Positions 1 to 8,936 of a stretch of 43,968 nt of DNA are shown piece by piece. The stretch spans positions 1 through 43,968 of the forward strand of contig NZ_JAFKIC010000137.1 in assembly GCF_017306585.1 (NCBI RefSeq), given 5' to 3'. A program made the position numbers and the translations under genes. Under the pieces are notes generated by a model. That model had not been told where the DNA came from. It did no database searches and saw only the letters and a list, made by a program, of their open reading frames with translations. Numbering within the stretch: the first letter of the stretch is position 1; every line of letters begins with the position of its first letter. Source of the DNA: Mesorhizobium sp. (GTDB lineage Bacteria; Pseudomonadota; Alphaproteobacteria; Rhizobiales; Rhizobiaceae).

Positions 1-26
1 GCCACTGCCTCACTCCGCTGGAACAC

Positions 27-76
27 CCCTCATCCGTCGCCTTCGGCGACACCTTCTCCCACAAGGGGAGAAGGGA
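27..76. repeat. Short palindromic intergenic repeat
   Basis: Two adjacent hairpins are visible: GTCGCC-TTC-GGCGAC at 36-50, and CCTTCTCCC-ACAA-GGGGAGAAGG at about 52-75. The unit resembles short palindromic repeats dispersed between genes in rhizobial genomes (RIME-like); that assignment is from memory and has not been searched. The remaining DNA up to the permease start at 275 shows no convincing gene. Confidence 0.55.
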
Positions 77-274
77 AGAGCATGTTTCGCAAGCGTGATG
101 TGGGCGGCGACACAAAACGCTTGACGTGAAAGCGCGCCGGATCAATCTTCACTCTTAAGAAAAAAATACGACTGAGTGGAAACACGACAGGCGTGGCGAT
201 CATGTGCCGGGGGCAAGTCTCGCGCAGTCGAGGCATCGCCGGCGGGGAACATCGAAAAAGGGGAAGTCACAGAC

Positions 275-1984
275 ATGAGCACCATAAGCACGGCCCTCGA
301 GCAGCCTGCCGAAAGCAAGCTGCTCAGGCATATCGACTGGCGCGGCGCCTTCTGGGTGGCAAGCGGCGTTCCGGCACTTGTCCTGTTCTCGATCGGCGGC
401 ATTGCCGGCACGACGGGCAAGCTGGCCTTCCTGATCTGGACGGTGTCCATGATCATGGGCTTCCTGCAATCCTTCACCTATGCCGAGATCGCCGGCCTGT
501 TCCCGAACAAGTCGGGCGGCGCCTCGATCTACGGCGCGACGGCCTGGCTGCGTTACTCCAAGTTTATCGCGCCGCTCTCGGTATGGTGCAACTGGTTCGC
601 CTGGACGCCGGTGCTGTCGCTCGGCTGCTCGATCGCCGCCGCCTACGTCCTCAACGCGCTGGCGCCGGTGCCGATCTTCACGGACACATCGCCCGAGGTC
701 GTAGCTTACATCGCGGCGCATGCGGGGACGGCCCCCGCCGACGCCATAGCGGCGGTGACCACAGCGGCGACGCCGGCGATCCGCACCTGGGCGCTCTGGA
801 GCCACACGCTCGGTCCGGTCTCCTTCACCTTCAACGCCACCTTCTTCATCGGCGCGGTGCTGATGCTGATGATCTTCTCGATCCAGCATCGCGGCATTCT
901 CGGCACGGCCAGCGTGCAGAAATATATCGGCCTGCTGGTCATCATCCCGATGCTGATCGTCGGCGTCGTGCCGATCTTCACCGGCCAGATCGACTGGGCG
1001 AATTTTTCGCCGCTGGTGCCGCTCGCCACCGCTTACGCACCTGATCCGGGCTCGTGGAACATCGCCGGCTGGACGCTGGCGCTGGGCGGCATGTTCATCG
1101 CGGCATGGTCGACCTACGGCTTCGAAACCGCGGTCTGCTATACGTCGGAATTCAAGAACCCCGGCACCGACACCTTCAAGGCGATCTTCTACTCCGGCCT
1201 GCTCTGCATGCTCCTGTTCATCCTGGTTCCCTTCACCTTCCAGGGCGTGCTTGGCCTGAACGGCATGCTGGCAACCCCGATCGTCGACGGCTCGGGGGTG
1301 GCCGACGCGCTGGCCGGCATGGTCGGCGGCGGCAGGCTGATCCACAGCCTGCTGGTCATGCTGATGATCCTGGCGCTGGTGCTGTGCATCATGACGGCGA
1401 TGGCTGGCTCCTCGCGCACGCTCTACCAGGGTTCGGTCGACGGGTGGCTGCCGCGCTATCTCAGCCACGTCAACGAACACGGCGCGCCGACAAGGGCGAT
1501 GTGGACCGATCTGTGCTTCAACCTGGTCGTGCTGGCGATCGCATCCGCCGACGCGACGAGCTTCTTCTTCATCCTCGCCGTGTCGAACTGCGGCTACATC
1601 ATCTTCAATTTCCTCAACCTGAATGCCGGCTGGATCCACCGCATCGACAACGGCCATATCAAGCGGCCGTGGAAAGCGCCGACGTGGCTGTTGGGCATCG
1701 GGGCCATCTTCGCCTACGTCAACGCCATGTTCATGGGCGCCGGCGCCAAGGTCTGGAACCCGATGGCGCTTTGGGCCGGCCTGATCACGGCGGCTCTAAT
1801 CATCCCGGTGTTCTGCTTCCGCCACTATGTACAGGACAAGGGCAAGTTCCCGGAACACATGCTGGCCGATCTCGGCATGGCGGGAGCCGACCTTTCGGTC
1901 AAGAAGGCCGGCATGCTGCCCTATCTGACGCTGATCGCCGGCGTCGCGGTGGTGCTGATCTCGAACTGGATCTTCGTGATCTAG
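275..1984 (+). CDS. APC-family amino-acid permease
   Basis: Predicted inner-membrane secondary transporter of 569 residues, with about twelve hydrophobic segments and the N-terminal glycine-rich first helix typical of the APC superfamily (amino-acid/polyamine permeases). A relatively polar, alanine-rich stretch at roughly residues 140-175 interrupts the helices and is probably a long external loop. The ATG at 275 is preferred over an in-frame GTG at 176 because a purine-rich GGGGAAG ribosome site lies about ten bases before it and because the extra 33 residues look non-coding. The gene stands alone and ends in a strong terminator shared with the convergent monooxygenase. The substrate cannot be read from the sequence. 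Confidence 0.85.
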   Translation: MSTISTALEQPAESKLLRHIDWRGAFWVASGVPALVLFSIGGIAGTTGKLAFLIWTVSMIMGFLQSFTYAEIAGLFPNKSGGASIYGATAWLRYSKFIAPLSVWCNWFAWTPVLSLGCSIAAAYVLNALAPVPIFTDTSPEVVAYIAAHAGTAPADAIAAVTTAATPAIRTWALWSHTLGPVSFTFNATFFIGAVLMLMIFSIQHRGILGTASVQKYIGLLVIIPMLIVGVVPIFTGQIDWANFSPLVPLATAYAPDPGSWNIAGWTLALGGMFIAAWSTYGFETAVCYTSEFKNPGTDTFKAIFYSGLLCMLLFILVPFTFQGVLGLNGMLATPIVDGSGVADALAGMVGGGRLIHSLLVMLMILALVLCIMTAMAGSSRTLYQGSVDGWLPRYLSHVNEHGAPTRAMWTDLCFNLVVLAIASADATSFFFILAVSNCGYIIFNFLNLNAGWIHRIDNGHIKRPWKAPTWLLGIGAIFAYVNAMFMGAGAKVWNPMALWAGLITAALIIPVFCFRHYVQDKGKFPEHMLADLGMAGADLSVKKAGMLPYLTLIAGVAVVLISNWIFVI

Positions 1985-1999
1985 GCGATGGGATTTATG

Positions 2000-2030
2000 A
2001 AAAAGGGCGCGCTTCGGCGCGCCCTTTTTA
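2000..2030. terminator. Bidirectional rho-independent terminator
   Basis: Perfect hairpin with 13-base arms (AAAAAGGGCGCGC / GCGCGCCCTTTTT) around a TTCG tetraloop at 2000-2029. T-runs on both strands let it terminate both the permease (+) and the flavin monooxygenase (-). The TAA stop of the monooxygenase (2028-2030) overlaps its edge. Confidence 0.9.
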
Positions 2031-3392
2031 TTTGCTGTTCGATGCTTCAGACAGCTTGAGCGCTTCTTCCTGGAAGAACCGGTTCGGCGGCCGCTTCAGG
2101 CCGAGGTTCTCGCGCAATGTCGCCCCCTCATACTGCCGCCGGAAGATGCCGCGCCGCTGCAGCTCCGGCACCACCTTCTCGACGAAATCATCCAGGCCGG
2201 CCGGCAGGTAAGGGAACATGACGTTGAAGCCATCGGACCCCTCGGCGACCAGCCATTCCTCCATCTCATCGGCGATCGTTTTCGGCGTACCAACAAAGGC
2301 AAGCCCGGAATATCCGCCCAACCGCTGGGCAAGCTGGCGCACGGTCAGGTTTTCCCGGCGCGCCAGCTCAATGACGCGCTCACGCCCGCTCTTCGAGGCG
2401 TTGGTCTCGGGAATGTCGGGCAGCGCCGCGTCCGGGTCGAAGCCGGACGCATCGTGGCCGAGCGCGATCGACAGCGAGGCAATGCCGCTCTCGTAATAGA
2501 CAAGGCTGTCGAGCTTGGCGCGCTTGGCCTGCGCTTCCTCGATGCTGTCGCCAACGATGACGAAGGCGCCCGGCAGGATCTTGATGTCGTCGCGCGAACG
2601 GCCGAGTTTTTCGGCGCGGCCCTTGACGTCGGCGAAGAAACGTTGGCCGGCGGCAAGATCGGCATGGGCGGCGAAAATCACTTCCGCCGTCTCGGCCGCC
2701 AGCTGCCGTCCTGCCTCCGAGGCACCGGCCTGGACGATGACGGGCCAGCCTTGCACCGGGCGGGCGATGTTGAGCGGCCCGCGCACCGAGAGATGCTCGC
2801 CCTTGTGGTCCAGCACATGCAATCTGGCCGGGTCGAAATAGAGCCCCCTTTCGGCGTCGCGGATGAAGGCGTCGTCGGCAAAACTGTCCCACAGGCCGGT
2901 GACGACATCGTAGAACTCGCGCGCCCTGCCATAGCGCTCATCATGCTCGACATGCTCATCGAGGCCGAAGTTCAGCGCAGCGTCGGGGTTGGACGTCGTG
3001 ACGATGTTCCAGCCGGCGCGGCCGGCGCTGATATGGTCGAGCGAGGCGAAGCGGCGGGCAATATGATAGGGCGCATCGAAGGTCGTCGACGCGGTGGCTA
3101 TCAGCCCGATGTGGTCCGTGACGGCAGCCAGCGCCGACAGCAACGTGAACGGCTCGAACGAGGTGACAGTGTGGCTGCGCCGCAGCGCCTCGATCGGCAT
3201 GTTGAGCACGGCCAGGTGGTCGGCCATGAAGAAGGCATCGAACTTCGCCGCTTCCAGCGTCTGCGCGAAGCGTTTCAGATGCGCGAAGTTGAAATTGGCG
3301 TCGGGATAAGCGCCCGGGTAACGCCAGGCGCCAGTGTGGAGGCTGACCGGACGCATGAAGGCGCCGAGCCGCAATTGCCGTTTTTCTGCCAT
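2028..3392 (-). CDS. LLM-class flavin-dependent monooxygenase (NtaA/DszA-like)
   Basis: Protein of 454 residues in the bacterial-luciferase-like family, subgroup of nitrilotriacetate monooxygenase NtaA, DszA and SnaA. These are FMNH2-dependent enzymes that oxidise organosulfur or amine compounds and need a separate flavin reductase, none of which is in this window. Seen in the sequence: the N-terminal GAFMRP segment, FMADHL, the HISAGRAGWNIVTT segment typical of the subgroup, and a C-terminal FVGTPKTIADEM segment. Length is normal for the family. The ATG at 3392 is the only well-placed start. It is transcribed towards the APC permease, which could carry a related substrate, but nothing proves that. 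The exact substrate is unknown. Confidence 0.85.
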   Translation of the reverse strand: MAEKRQLRLGAFMRPVSLHTGAWRYPGAYPDANFNFAHLKRFAQTLEAAKFDAFFMADHLAVLNMPIEALRRSHTVTSFEPFTLLSALAAVTDHIGLIATASTTFDAPYHIARRFASLDHISAGRAGWNIVTTSNPDAALNFGLDEHVEHDERYGRAREFYDVVTGLWDSFADDAFIRDAERGLYFDPARLHVLDHKGEHLSVRGPLNIARPVQGWPVIVQAGASEAGRQLAAETAEVIFAAHADLAAGQRFFADVKGRAEKLGRSRDDIKILPGAFVIVGDSIEEAQAKRAKLDSLVYYESGIASLSIALGHDASGFDPDAALPDIPETNASKSGRERVIELARRENLTVRQLAQRLGGYSGLAFVGTPKTIADEMEEWLVAEGSDGFNVMFPYLPAGLDDFVEKVVPELQRRGIFRRQYEGATLRENLGLKRPPNRFFQEEALKLSEASNSK

Positions 3393-3445
3393 GGGAAGAC
3401 ACCCTGATGAGGATGAGCGTTGCCGCTCCGGTACCGCTCAGGATG

Positions 3446-3488
3446 GGACCGCCTTGCGGTCCTGGGAAGGAATTCTGTTTTGCAGAAT
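3446..3488. repeat. Pair of short stem-loops
   Basis: Two small perfect stems lie in the gap between the monooxygenase start and the efflux pump end: GGACCG-CCTTG-CGGTCC (3446-3462) and ATTCTG-TTTTG-CAGAAT (3472-3488). They may be a piece of a dispersed intergenic repeat or leader-RNA structure; no protein is encoded here. Confidence 0.4.
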
Positions 3489-3532
3489 GGCCTCCGGGGA
3501 GCATTTATGCAGCGAGAGGGCCGGCCGTCACC

Positions 3533-3574
3533 CGGATCATCCGTCATCAGCCGGGTGCGATGACGGATGATCCG
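3533..3574. terminator. Long hairpin after the RND pump gene
   Basis: Perfect inverted repeat with 16-base arms (CGGATCATCCGTCATC / GATGACGGATGATCCG) and a 10-base loop, 12 bases past the stop of the RND gene. There is no T-run on either strand, so it is either a 3' stabilising hairpin, a rho-dependent end or a REP-like repeat rather than a classical intrinsic terminator. Confidence 0.5.
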
Positions 3575-3585
3575 ATGGGAACGTT

Positions 3586-6500
3586 CTATTCGGCCGCCAG
3601 CGCCAGTTGCGGCCTCTCCGGCTGCTCCGTCGCTGATGCTTCCGCGGCATCGGCGTCATGTTTCTTCTTCGGCTCACGGCCGAAGAACAGGGCGTAGCCA
3701 GCCGGCAGCACCAGGATGGTGAGCACGGTGGCGACCAGGATGCCGCCCATCATGGCATAAGCCAGCGGTCCCCAGAACACGGCGCGCGAGATCGGGATCA
3801 GCGCCAGCACCGCCGTCATTGCCGTTAGCACGATCGGCCGGAAACGACGGACCGCCGAGCCGATGATGGCCTCGGAACGATCCATGCCGGTGGCGATGTC
3901 CTGATCGATCTGGTCGACCAGTATGATCGAGTTGCGCATAATGATGCCGAGCAGCGCGATGACGCCGAGGATGGCGACGAAGCCGAAAGGCGCACCGCTG
4001 ATCAGAAGCGCGGCGGCCGCACCGATGATGCCGAGCGGACCCGTCGCCAGCACCAGCATCGCCTTGCCGAAATTCTGCAGCTGGATCATCAGCAGCACGA
4101 CGATGATGGCCAGCATGATCGGCGCCTTGGCGGCGATGGAAGCCTGGCTTTCGGCCGAATCCTCCGCGCCGCCCTGGATCTCGATCTTGTAGCCGGGGGC
4201 CAGGCCATCGCGCAGGCCCTGCATGTCCTTGTACATCTTGGTGACGACGTCGTTGGACTGGATGCCGTCGGGCAGCGTGGCACGCACACTGATGGTCGGC
4301 AGGCGGTCACGGCGCCATTCGATGCCTTGCTCCAGGACCGGAACGACCTTGGCCACCTGCGACAGCGGCACGAAGCCGCCGAAGTCGGTCGGGATATAGA
4401 CCGAATCGACCGAGGACAGCAGGCTACGGCTGGCATCCGGTTCGCGGGCGACGATGTTCACCGTCTCCTCGCCATCGCGGAAATCGTCGAGCGGCGCGCC
4501 TGACATGGAGGCCTGCAGCATCTGGCGAATGCGCTGCGAGGTGACACCGAGCGCGCGGGCACGGTCCTGGTCGATGACCAGTTTCATCGCCGGCACCGGC
4601 TCCAGCCAGTCGTCATGCACGGCGCCGAGCAGCGGGTCCTCACGGAACTTCGCCTTCACCTGGTCGGCGATACGGCGTACTTCCTGGCGGTCCGGACCCA
4701 TGACGCGCATCTGCACCGGCCAGCCTGTCGGCGGGCCGAGGAACAGGCGATCGACCTTGGCGCGGATCGAGGGGAAATCTTCGGCCAGTATGGTGCGCAG
4801 CTTGACGATCAATCTTTCACGTGCGGGCTCGTCATTGGCCATGACAAGCATCTGGGCGAAGTTCGGATTGCGCAGCTGCTGGTCGAGCGGCAGGAAGAAG
4901 CGGGGCGCGCCCTCGCCGATATAGGTGGCGATGAAGCGCTTGTCCTTGTCGTCCATCATCTTGGCTTCCAGGCTCTTGGCCTGCGCCTCGACCTCCTTGA
5001 TGGATGTGCCTTCGGGTAGCCACAGGTCGACGAGGATTTCCGGCCGCGACGATTGCGGGAAGAAGTTCTGCGGAATGAACTGGAACGCCCACAGGCTGGT
5101 GCCGAAGGTGACCAGCGTCATGACGAGCACGATGATGCGATGGCGCACGGCCCAGCCGACGGTCGCGCGCAGGCGGCGGTAGAAGCCCGTATCGAAGACA
5201 TCGTGATGGCTGCCGGCGTGCTTGCGCTGCTTGAGGATCATGTTGCCCAGCCATGGCGTGAAATAGACGGCGACAAACCAGGACACGACCAGCGCGATAC
5301 CGACGACATAGAACAGGGTGCGCACATACTCGCCGGCGGTGGAGGCGGCGAAGCCGACCGGGATGAAGCCGGCGGTGGTGATGAGCGTGCCGGTCAGCAT
5401 CGGGAAGGCGGTCGATGTATAGGCGAAGCTCGCCGCCTCGATCTTGACCAGCCCCTCTTCCAGCTTGCGCTCCATCATCTCGACGACGATCATGGCATCG
5501 TCGACGAGCAGGCCGAGCGCGATGATGAGGGCGCCGAGCGAAATGCGCTGCAGGTCGATGCCGAGCTCGTACATGATGGCGAAGGTGGCGGCCAGAACCA
5601 GCGGTATGGCGATGGCGATGACCAGGCCGGAGCGCCAGCCGATCGACAGGAACGACACGACGAGCACGATCAGCAGCGCCTCGCCGAGCGCATGCATGAA
5701 CTCGCTGACGGCATCCCTGACCACTTCGGGCTGGTCGGAAATCTGGTCGACCGAAACGCCATAGGGCAGCGCCTCCTCGAAGCGCTTGTAGGTCGCCTCG
5801 ACATCCTTGCCGACATCGGTGACCTTGAAGCCCTTGGCCATGACCACGCCAAGCTGCACGCTGTCATGACCGTTGAAGCGGTATTTGCGCTGGAAGGGAT
5901 CTTCCAGTCCCGAGGTCACGGTGGCGATGTCGCCCAGCCGGGTCACCTGACCGCCGGCGCGCAGGCGCAATTCCCTGATGTCGGCGGCCTTGGTGACGTC
6001 GCCTTCGACCGAGATGCGCACCGAATTGACGCCGGTGTCGACGGAGCCGGCCGGATCGACATTGTTCTGGCCCTTGATCGCGTTCTGCAGGTCGGTCAGC
6101 GTCAGGCCGCGTTCGGCCAGCGCCTTGGAGGAAACGTCGATGTAGAGCTTTTCCGGCTGGTCGCCGATGATGACGGCCTTCTCGACGCCGGGCGTGGTCA
6201 ACAGCATGTCGCGCGCCTGGATGGCGAACTTCTTCAGCTCGGGATAGGAGAATCCGTCGCCGCTGATCGAGTGCAGCGTGATGAAGGTGTCGCCGAATTC
6301 ATCGTTGAAATAGGGACCGAGCAGGCCCTGCGGCAGGTCGCCCGCGATGTCTCCAACCTTCTTGCGCACCTGATAGAAGGCGTCGTTGACCTCGGCGGCG
6401 TTGGTGTCGCCCTTGATCTGCACGGTGATGATGGCGCTGCCGGCGCGGGTGAAGGAGCGCACGAAGTCGAGATGCGGCGTCTCCTGCAGTTTGCGCTCGA

Positions 6501-6729
6501 TCTTGTTGACGACCTGGTCTTCCATCTCCTGGATCGAGGAGCCGGGCCAGATCGCCTGCACGACCATGACGCGGAAGGTGAAGTCCGGATCCTCCTTCTG
6601 GCCCATGCGCATCAGGCCGAGCGCGCCGGCGATGATGATCAGACCGAACAGGAAGCGCGCGATCGAGGGATGGCCGATCGCCCAGCGCGACAGGTTGAAG
6701 GGCCGCTTTTCGTCAGTGGAGGTCGTCAT
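3586..6729 (-). CDS. RND efflux transporter, inner-membrane pump
   Basis: Protein of 1047 residues, the usual length of HAE-type RND pumps. It has the expected layout: one N-terminal transmembrane helix, a large periplasmic porter domain, a block of helices around residues 330-540, a second helix plus porter domain, and a final helix block. The proton-relay region in the fourth helix reads GLLVDDAMIVVE near residue 410, so the key Asp residues are present. The pump is expected to work with the adaptor encoded just upstream and an outer-membrane channel that is not in this window. The ATG at 6729 gives the normal cytoplasmic N-terminus. Substrates (drugs, solvents, plant compounds) cannot be told from sequence. 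Confidence 0.92.
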   Translation of the reverse strand: MTTSTDEKRPFNLSRWAIGHPSIARFLFGLIIIAGALGLMRMGQKEDPDFTFRVMVVQAIWPGSSIQEMEDQVVNKIERKLQETPHLDFVRSFTRAGSAIITVQIKGDTNAAEVNDAFYQVRKKVGDIAGDLPQGLLGPYFNDEFGDTFITLHSISGDGFSYPELKKFAIQARDMLLTTPGVEKAVIIGDQPEKLYIDVSSKALAERGLTLTDLQNAIKGQNNVDPAGSVDTGVNSVRISVEGDVTKAADIRELRLRAGGQVTRLGDIATVTSGLEDPFQRKYRFNGHDSVQLGVVMAKGFKVTDVGKDVEATYKRFEEALPYGVSVDQISDQPEVVRDAVSEFMHALGEALLIVLVVSFLSIGWRSGLVIAIAIPLVLAATFAIMYELGIDLQRISLGALIIALGLLVDDAMIVVEMMERKLEEGLVKIEAASFAYTSTAFPMLTGTLITTAGFIPVGFAASTAGEYVRTLFYVVGIALVVSWFVAVYFTPWLGNMILKQRKHAGSHHDVFDTGFYRRLRATVGWAVRHRIIVLVMTLVTFGTSLWAFQFIPQNFFPQSSRPEILVDLWLPEGTSIKEVEAQAKSLEAKMMDDKDKRFIATYIGEGAPRFFLPLDQQLRNPNFAQMLVMANDEPARERLIVKLRTILAEDFPSIRAKVDRLFLGPPTGWPVQMRVMGPDRQEVRRIADQVKAKFREDPLLGAVHDDWLEPVPAMKLVIDQDRARALGVTSQRIRQMLQASMSGAPLDDFRDGEETVNIVAREPDASRSLLSSVDSVYIPTDFGGFVPLSQVAKVVPVLEQGIEWRRDRLPTISVRATLPDGIQSNDVVTKMYKDMQGLRDGLAPGYKIEIQGGAEDSAESQASIAAKAPIMLAIIVVLLMIQLQNFGKAMLVLATGPLGIIGAAAALLISGAPFGFVAILGVIALLGIIMRNSIILVDQIDQDIATGMDRSEAIIGSAVRRFRPIVLTAMTAVLALIPISRAVFWGPLAYAMMGGILVATVLTILVLPAGYALFFGREPKKKHDADAAEASATEQPERPQLALAAE

Positions 6730-6933
6730 CGGTGCGGGTCCACTTTGCTGGTTGTCGGCGCGGCTGATGCCTCGAAGGCTGCGCGCGAAACGGACTGATC
6801 TGCGTTCCTTGTCGGCTTCCGGGCGGCGAGCTTTCCGAGGGCGGAGACACTCATCGCGGTGGGACGCGAGGATCGATGCGGGGGTACATCGGCCTTGACG
6901 TCTCGACCTTCGGGCACGCCGCCCGGAAACCTG

Positions 6934-6955
6934 CGGCCGCGGGAACGCGCGGCCG
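6934..6955. other. GC-rich hairpin between adaptor and pump genes
   Basis: Perfect 8-base stem CGGCCGCG / CGCGGCCG with a 6-base loop, just after the adaptor stop in the 238-base gap before the pump gene. It has no T-run. It may protect the adaptor mRNA or set the ratio of adaptor to pump. The rest of the gap shows no convincing gene. Confidence 0.35.
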
Positions 6956-6967
6956 ACCTGTCTGTCG

Positions 6968-8110
6968 TCAGCGCAGCTTGCTGGCGTCGTCGCTCTCGGC
7001 GGAAGCGGATTGCTGCGACATGCCGCCGGCGAGCTTCACCTTGAGGTTCTCGGTCATGAACTGCGTGCCGGCGGCGACGACGATGTCGCCCGGTTTCAAC
7101 CCGTCCGCCACGCGCACGCCATCGGGGGCGAATTCGGCGACCTTTACCGGGCGGGCGTGAACCGTGTCGGCGCCACGATCCACGGTCCAGACAATCGACT
7201 GGCTGTCCTGTTTCGCCAGCGCGCTGAGCGGGATCGACACCATCTGCTTTTCGTTCGCCGCCGACGCCTCGATGTTGGCGGTCATGCCAAGAAGCACGCG
7301 CGGGTCGTTGGGCAGGCTGACACGGACGGCGAAGGTGCGCGACTGGGGATCGGCGCTGCCGGCCACCTCACGGACCTTACCATCAAGCGCCAGCCCGGCA
7401 TCGGACCAGAAACCCGCCTTGACGGCCTTACCCGGCTTGAACTCGGCGATTTCCATTTCCGGCACCGCGATCAACACTTCCTTCTCACCGTCGACCGCGA
7501 CAGTGACAACAGGCGTGCCGGAACCGACCACCTGGCCGACATCGGCATTGACCGATGTGACGATGCCATCCCTGTCGGCCTTGAGTTCGGTGTAGCCGAC
7601 CTGGTTCCTGGCCTGCGCAAGCGTCGAGCGTGCGGAGTCGCGCGTGGCGACCGCTTGGTCATAGGTCAGCGTCGCCTGTTCGAGCTGCGACTTCGGCGCG
7701 AAATTCTTGGCAAAAAGCTGCTCGGCGCGCTTGCGGGCGAGTTCCACCGTCTCGACCTGCCGCTCCGCGGCATCGAGCGCGGCCTGCGCGCTCTTCACCG
7801 ACAGGTCATAGTCGGAGCGGTCGATGCGGGCGAGCACGTCGCCCGGCGCCACGTGCTGGCCGATATCGACGAGGCGTTCGGTGATCTTGCCGTTGACGCG
7901 GAAGCCAAGCGCGCTTTCGACGCGGGCCTTCACCGAGCCGGAATAGGAGAGCGTGCGGGTGTCATGCGCCGGTGCGATCTCGACCACTTTGACCGGTCGG
8001 ATGATGTCCTTGACCTCGGTTTTCTCCTGACTGCAGCCGGCAAGCCCGAGCGCCGCGACGACCGCGCCGGCGACTGACAGGCTGCGGATGATGGAACTGG
8101 ACAAAGACAC
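6968..8110 (-). CDS. RND efflux periplasmic adaptor lipoprotein (HlyD/MFP family)
   Basis: Membrane-fusion protein that bridges the RND pump and the outer-membrane channel. With the GTG start at 8110 it has 380 residues; this start follows an AGGAG ribosome site by eight bases and begins directly with a signal peptide ending in the lipobox LAGC (Cys26), so a mature lipoprotein is predicted. An upstream extension would bury the signal peptide and is rejected. After the lipobox come a biotinyl-lipoyl-like half motif, an alanine-rich coiled-coil hairpin (about residues 90-150), the second lipoyl half and a beta-barrel domain. It is the second gene of the tetR-adaptor-pump operon, 53 bases after tetR. 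Confidence 0.9.
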   Translation of the reverse strand: MSLSSSIIRSLSVAGAVVAALGLAGCSQEKTEVKDIIRPVKVVEIAPAHDTRTLSYSGSVKARVESALGFRVNGKITERLVDIGQHVAPGDVLARIDRSDYDLSVKSAQAALDAAERQVETVELARKRAEQLFAKNFAPKSQLEQATLTYDQAVATRDSARSTLAQARNQVGYTELKADRDGIVTSVNADVGQVVGSGTPVVTVAVDGEKEVLIAVPEMEIAEFKPGKAVKAGFWSDAGLALDGKVREVAGSADPQSRTFAVRVSLPNDPRVLLGMTANIEASAANEKQMVSIPLSALAKQDSQSIVWTVDRGADTVHARPVKVAEFAPDGVRVADGLKPGDIVVAAGTQFMTENLKVKLAGGMSQQSASAESDDASKLR

Positions 8111-8163
8111 GGTTGGCACTCCTGAACTGGAGATGGATCGTCGACGCCGGCGAAGGATGCCAG

Positions 8164-8769
8164 CTATTTCAAGGCTCTGATCGCGTAGTCGATAAGTTCG
8201 TCGGGCATTGCCCGGTTGGTCTTGGCAAGACACTGCGCCACCATCTGCGGATGGCACAGAATGACGGTCGCGGCGCCGAAGCAGCGCGAGGCCGTTTCAG
8301 CATCCTGCTCCCGGAACTCGCCGGCCTCGATGCCCTCGCGGATCACCTCGGCATAGAGGTCGTGGATGCTGTTGACATGCTTGTCGATGACGGCCCAGTC
8401 GCGCTCAAGCGCGACGATCACCATCTCGTGGACCTTCTGGTCGTCGAGCATGACCTCCGTCGTCATCTTGTACTGCGCGTGGATGTAGCGCCGCAACCGT
8501 TCCTCGGCGCTGATCGGCAGATGCATGATCTCGTAGGCCATCTTGTAGCTGGCGCCGAGCATGCGGCCGCAGACGGCCTGGTGGATTTCGACCTTGGAGG
8601 CGAAGAAACGATAGATGTTGGCCGGCGACATGCCGAGTTCGCGGGCGATGTCGGCGACATTGGTCTTGCCATAGCCATAGTGCCGGAAAAGACGCTCGGC
8701 GCAGTCGAGAATGCGCGTCACATTCTCCTGGCGGGCGGCGTCGGCGACTATGTTGGCGGCTTCGGACAT
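8164..8769 (-). CDS. TetR-family repressor of the efflux operon
   Basis: Protein of 201 residues with an N-terminal TetR helix-turn-helix (about residues 20-65, including NVADIARELGMSPANIYRFF) and a variable ligand-binding C-terminal half. It is the first gene of the operon that continues with the adaptor and RND pump, the usual arrangement for a local autorepressor relieved by pump substrates. A promoter-like pair followed by a 7-base-arm palindrome lies upstream of its ATG, at the place where such a repressor would block its own transcription. The inducer is unknown. Confidence 0.9.
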   Translation of the reverse strand: MSEAANIVADAARQENVTRILDCAERLFRHYGYGKTNVADIARELGMSPANIYRFFASKVEIHQAVCGRMLGASYKMAYEIMHLPISAEERLRRYIHAQYKMTTEVMLDDQKVHEMVIVALERDWAVIDKHVNSIHDLYAEVIREGIEAGEFREQDAETASRCFGAATVILCHPQMVAQCLAKTNRAMPDELIDYAIRALK

Positions 8770-8788
8770 CGCGCTTTCGTTTGATGAG

Positions 8789-8810
8789 TGACGAATTTCA
8801 ATTTTCGTCA
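8789..8810. promoter_or_regulatory. Palindromic operator, probably for the TetR repressor
   Basis: Inverted repeat TGACGAA / TTCGTCA with an 8-base centre, lying between the predicted -10 box and the tetR start codon. Flanking bases extend the symmetry to 8 of 9 positions per arm. Position and symmetry fit an autoregulatory TetR operator; binding is inferred. Confidence 0.6.
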
Positions 8811-8839
8811 GTCGTAAATCGAAGGCAGCGCGATGTCAA
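8811..8839 (-). promoter_or_regulatory. Promoter of the tetR-adaptor-RND operon
   Basis: On the minus strand a perfect TTGACA (-35) at 8834-8839 is followed after 17 bases by TACGAC (3 of 6 matches to the -10 consensus) at 8811-8816. Transcription would start inside or just before the TGACGAA palindrome. Confidence 0.55.
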
Positions 8840-8936
8840 CGCGGATTCGACGTACGCGTATAATTTGGTGACAGATGGTGACAGTTGCGAGGAAGCAACG
8901 ACCGAAGTCCGCGATTACAAGGTAGCGCCCGTCAGG

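Noticed and set aside
5053-6798. Long plus-strand open frame opposite the RND pump
   Set aside because: Composition is Asp/Arg/Gly/His-rich with no fold signal, typical of antisense frames in high-GC DNA; the RND protein on the other strand is unmistakable.
6726-6917. 63-residue minus-strand protein before the RND pump
   Set aside because: Not listed as a gene: no recognised motif and no clear ribosome site. Kept only as an observation because of its ATGA overlap.
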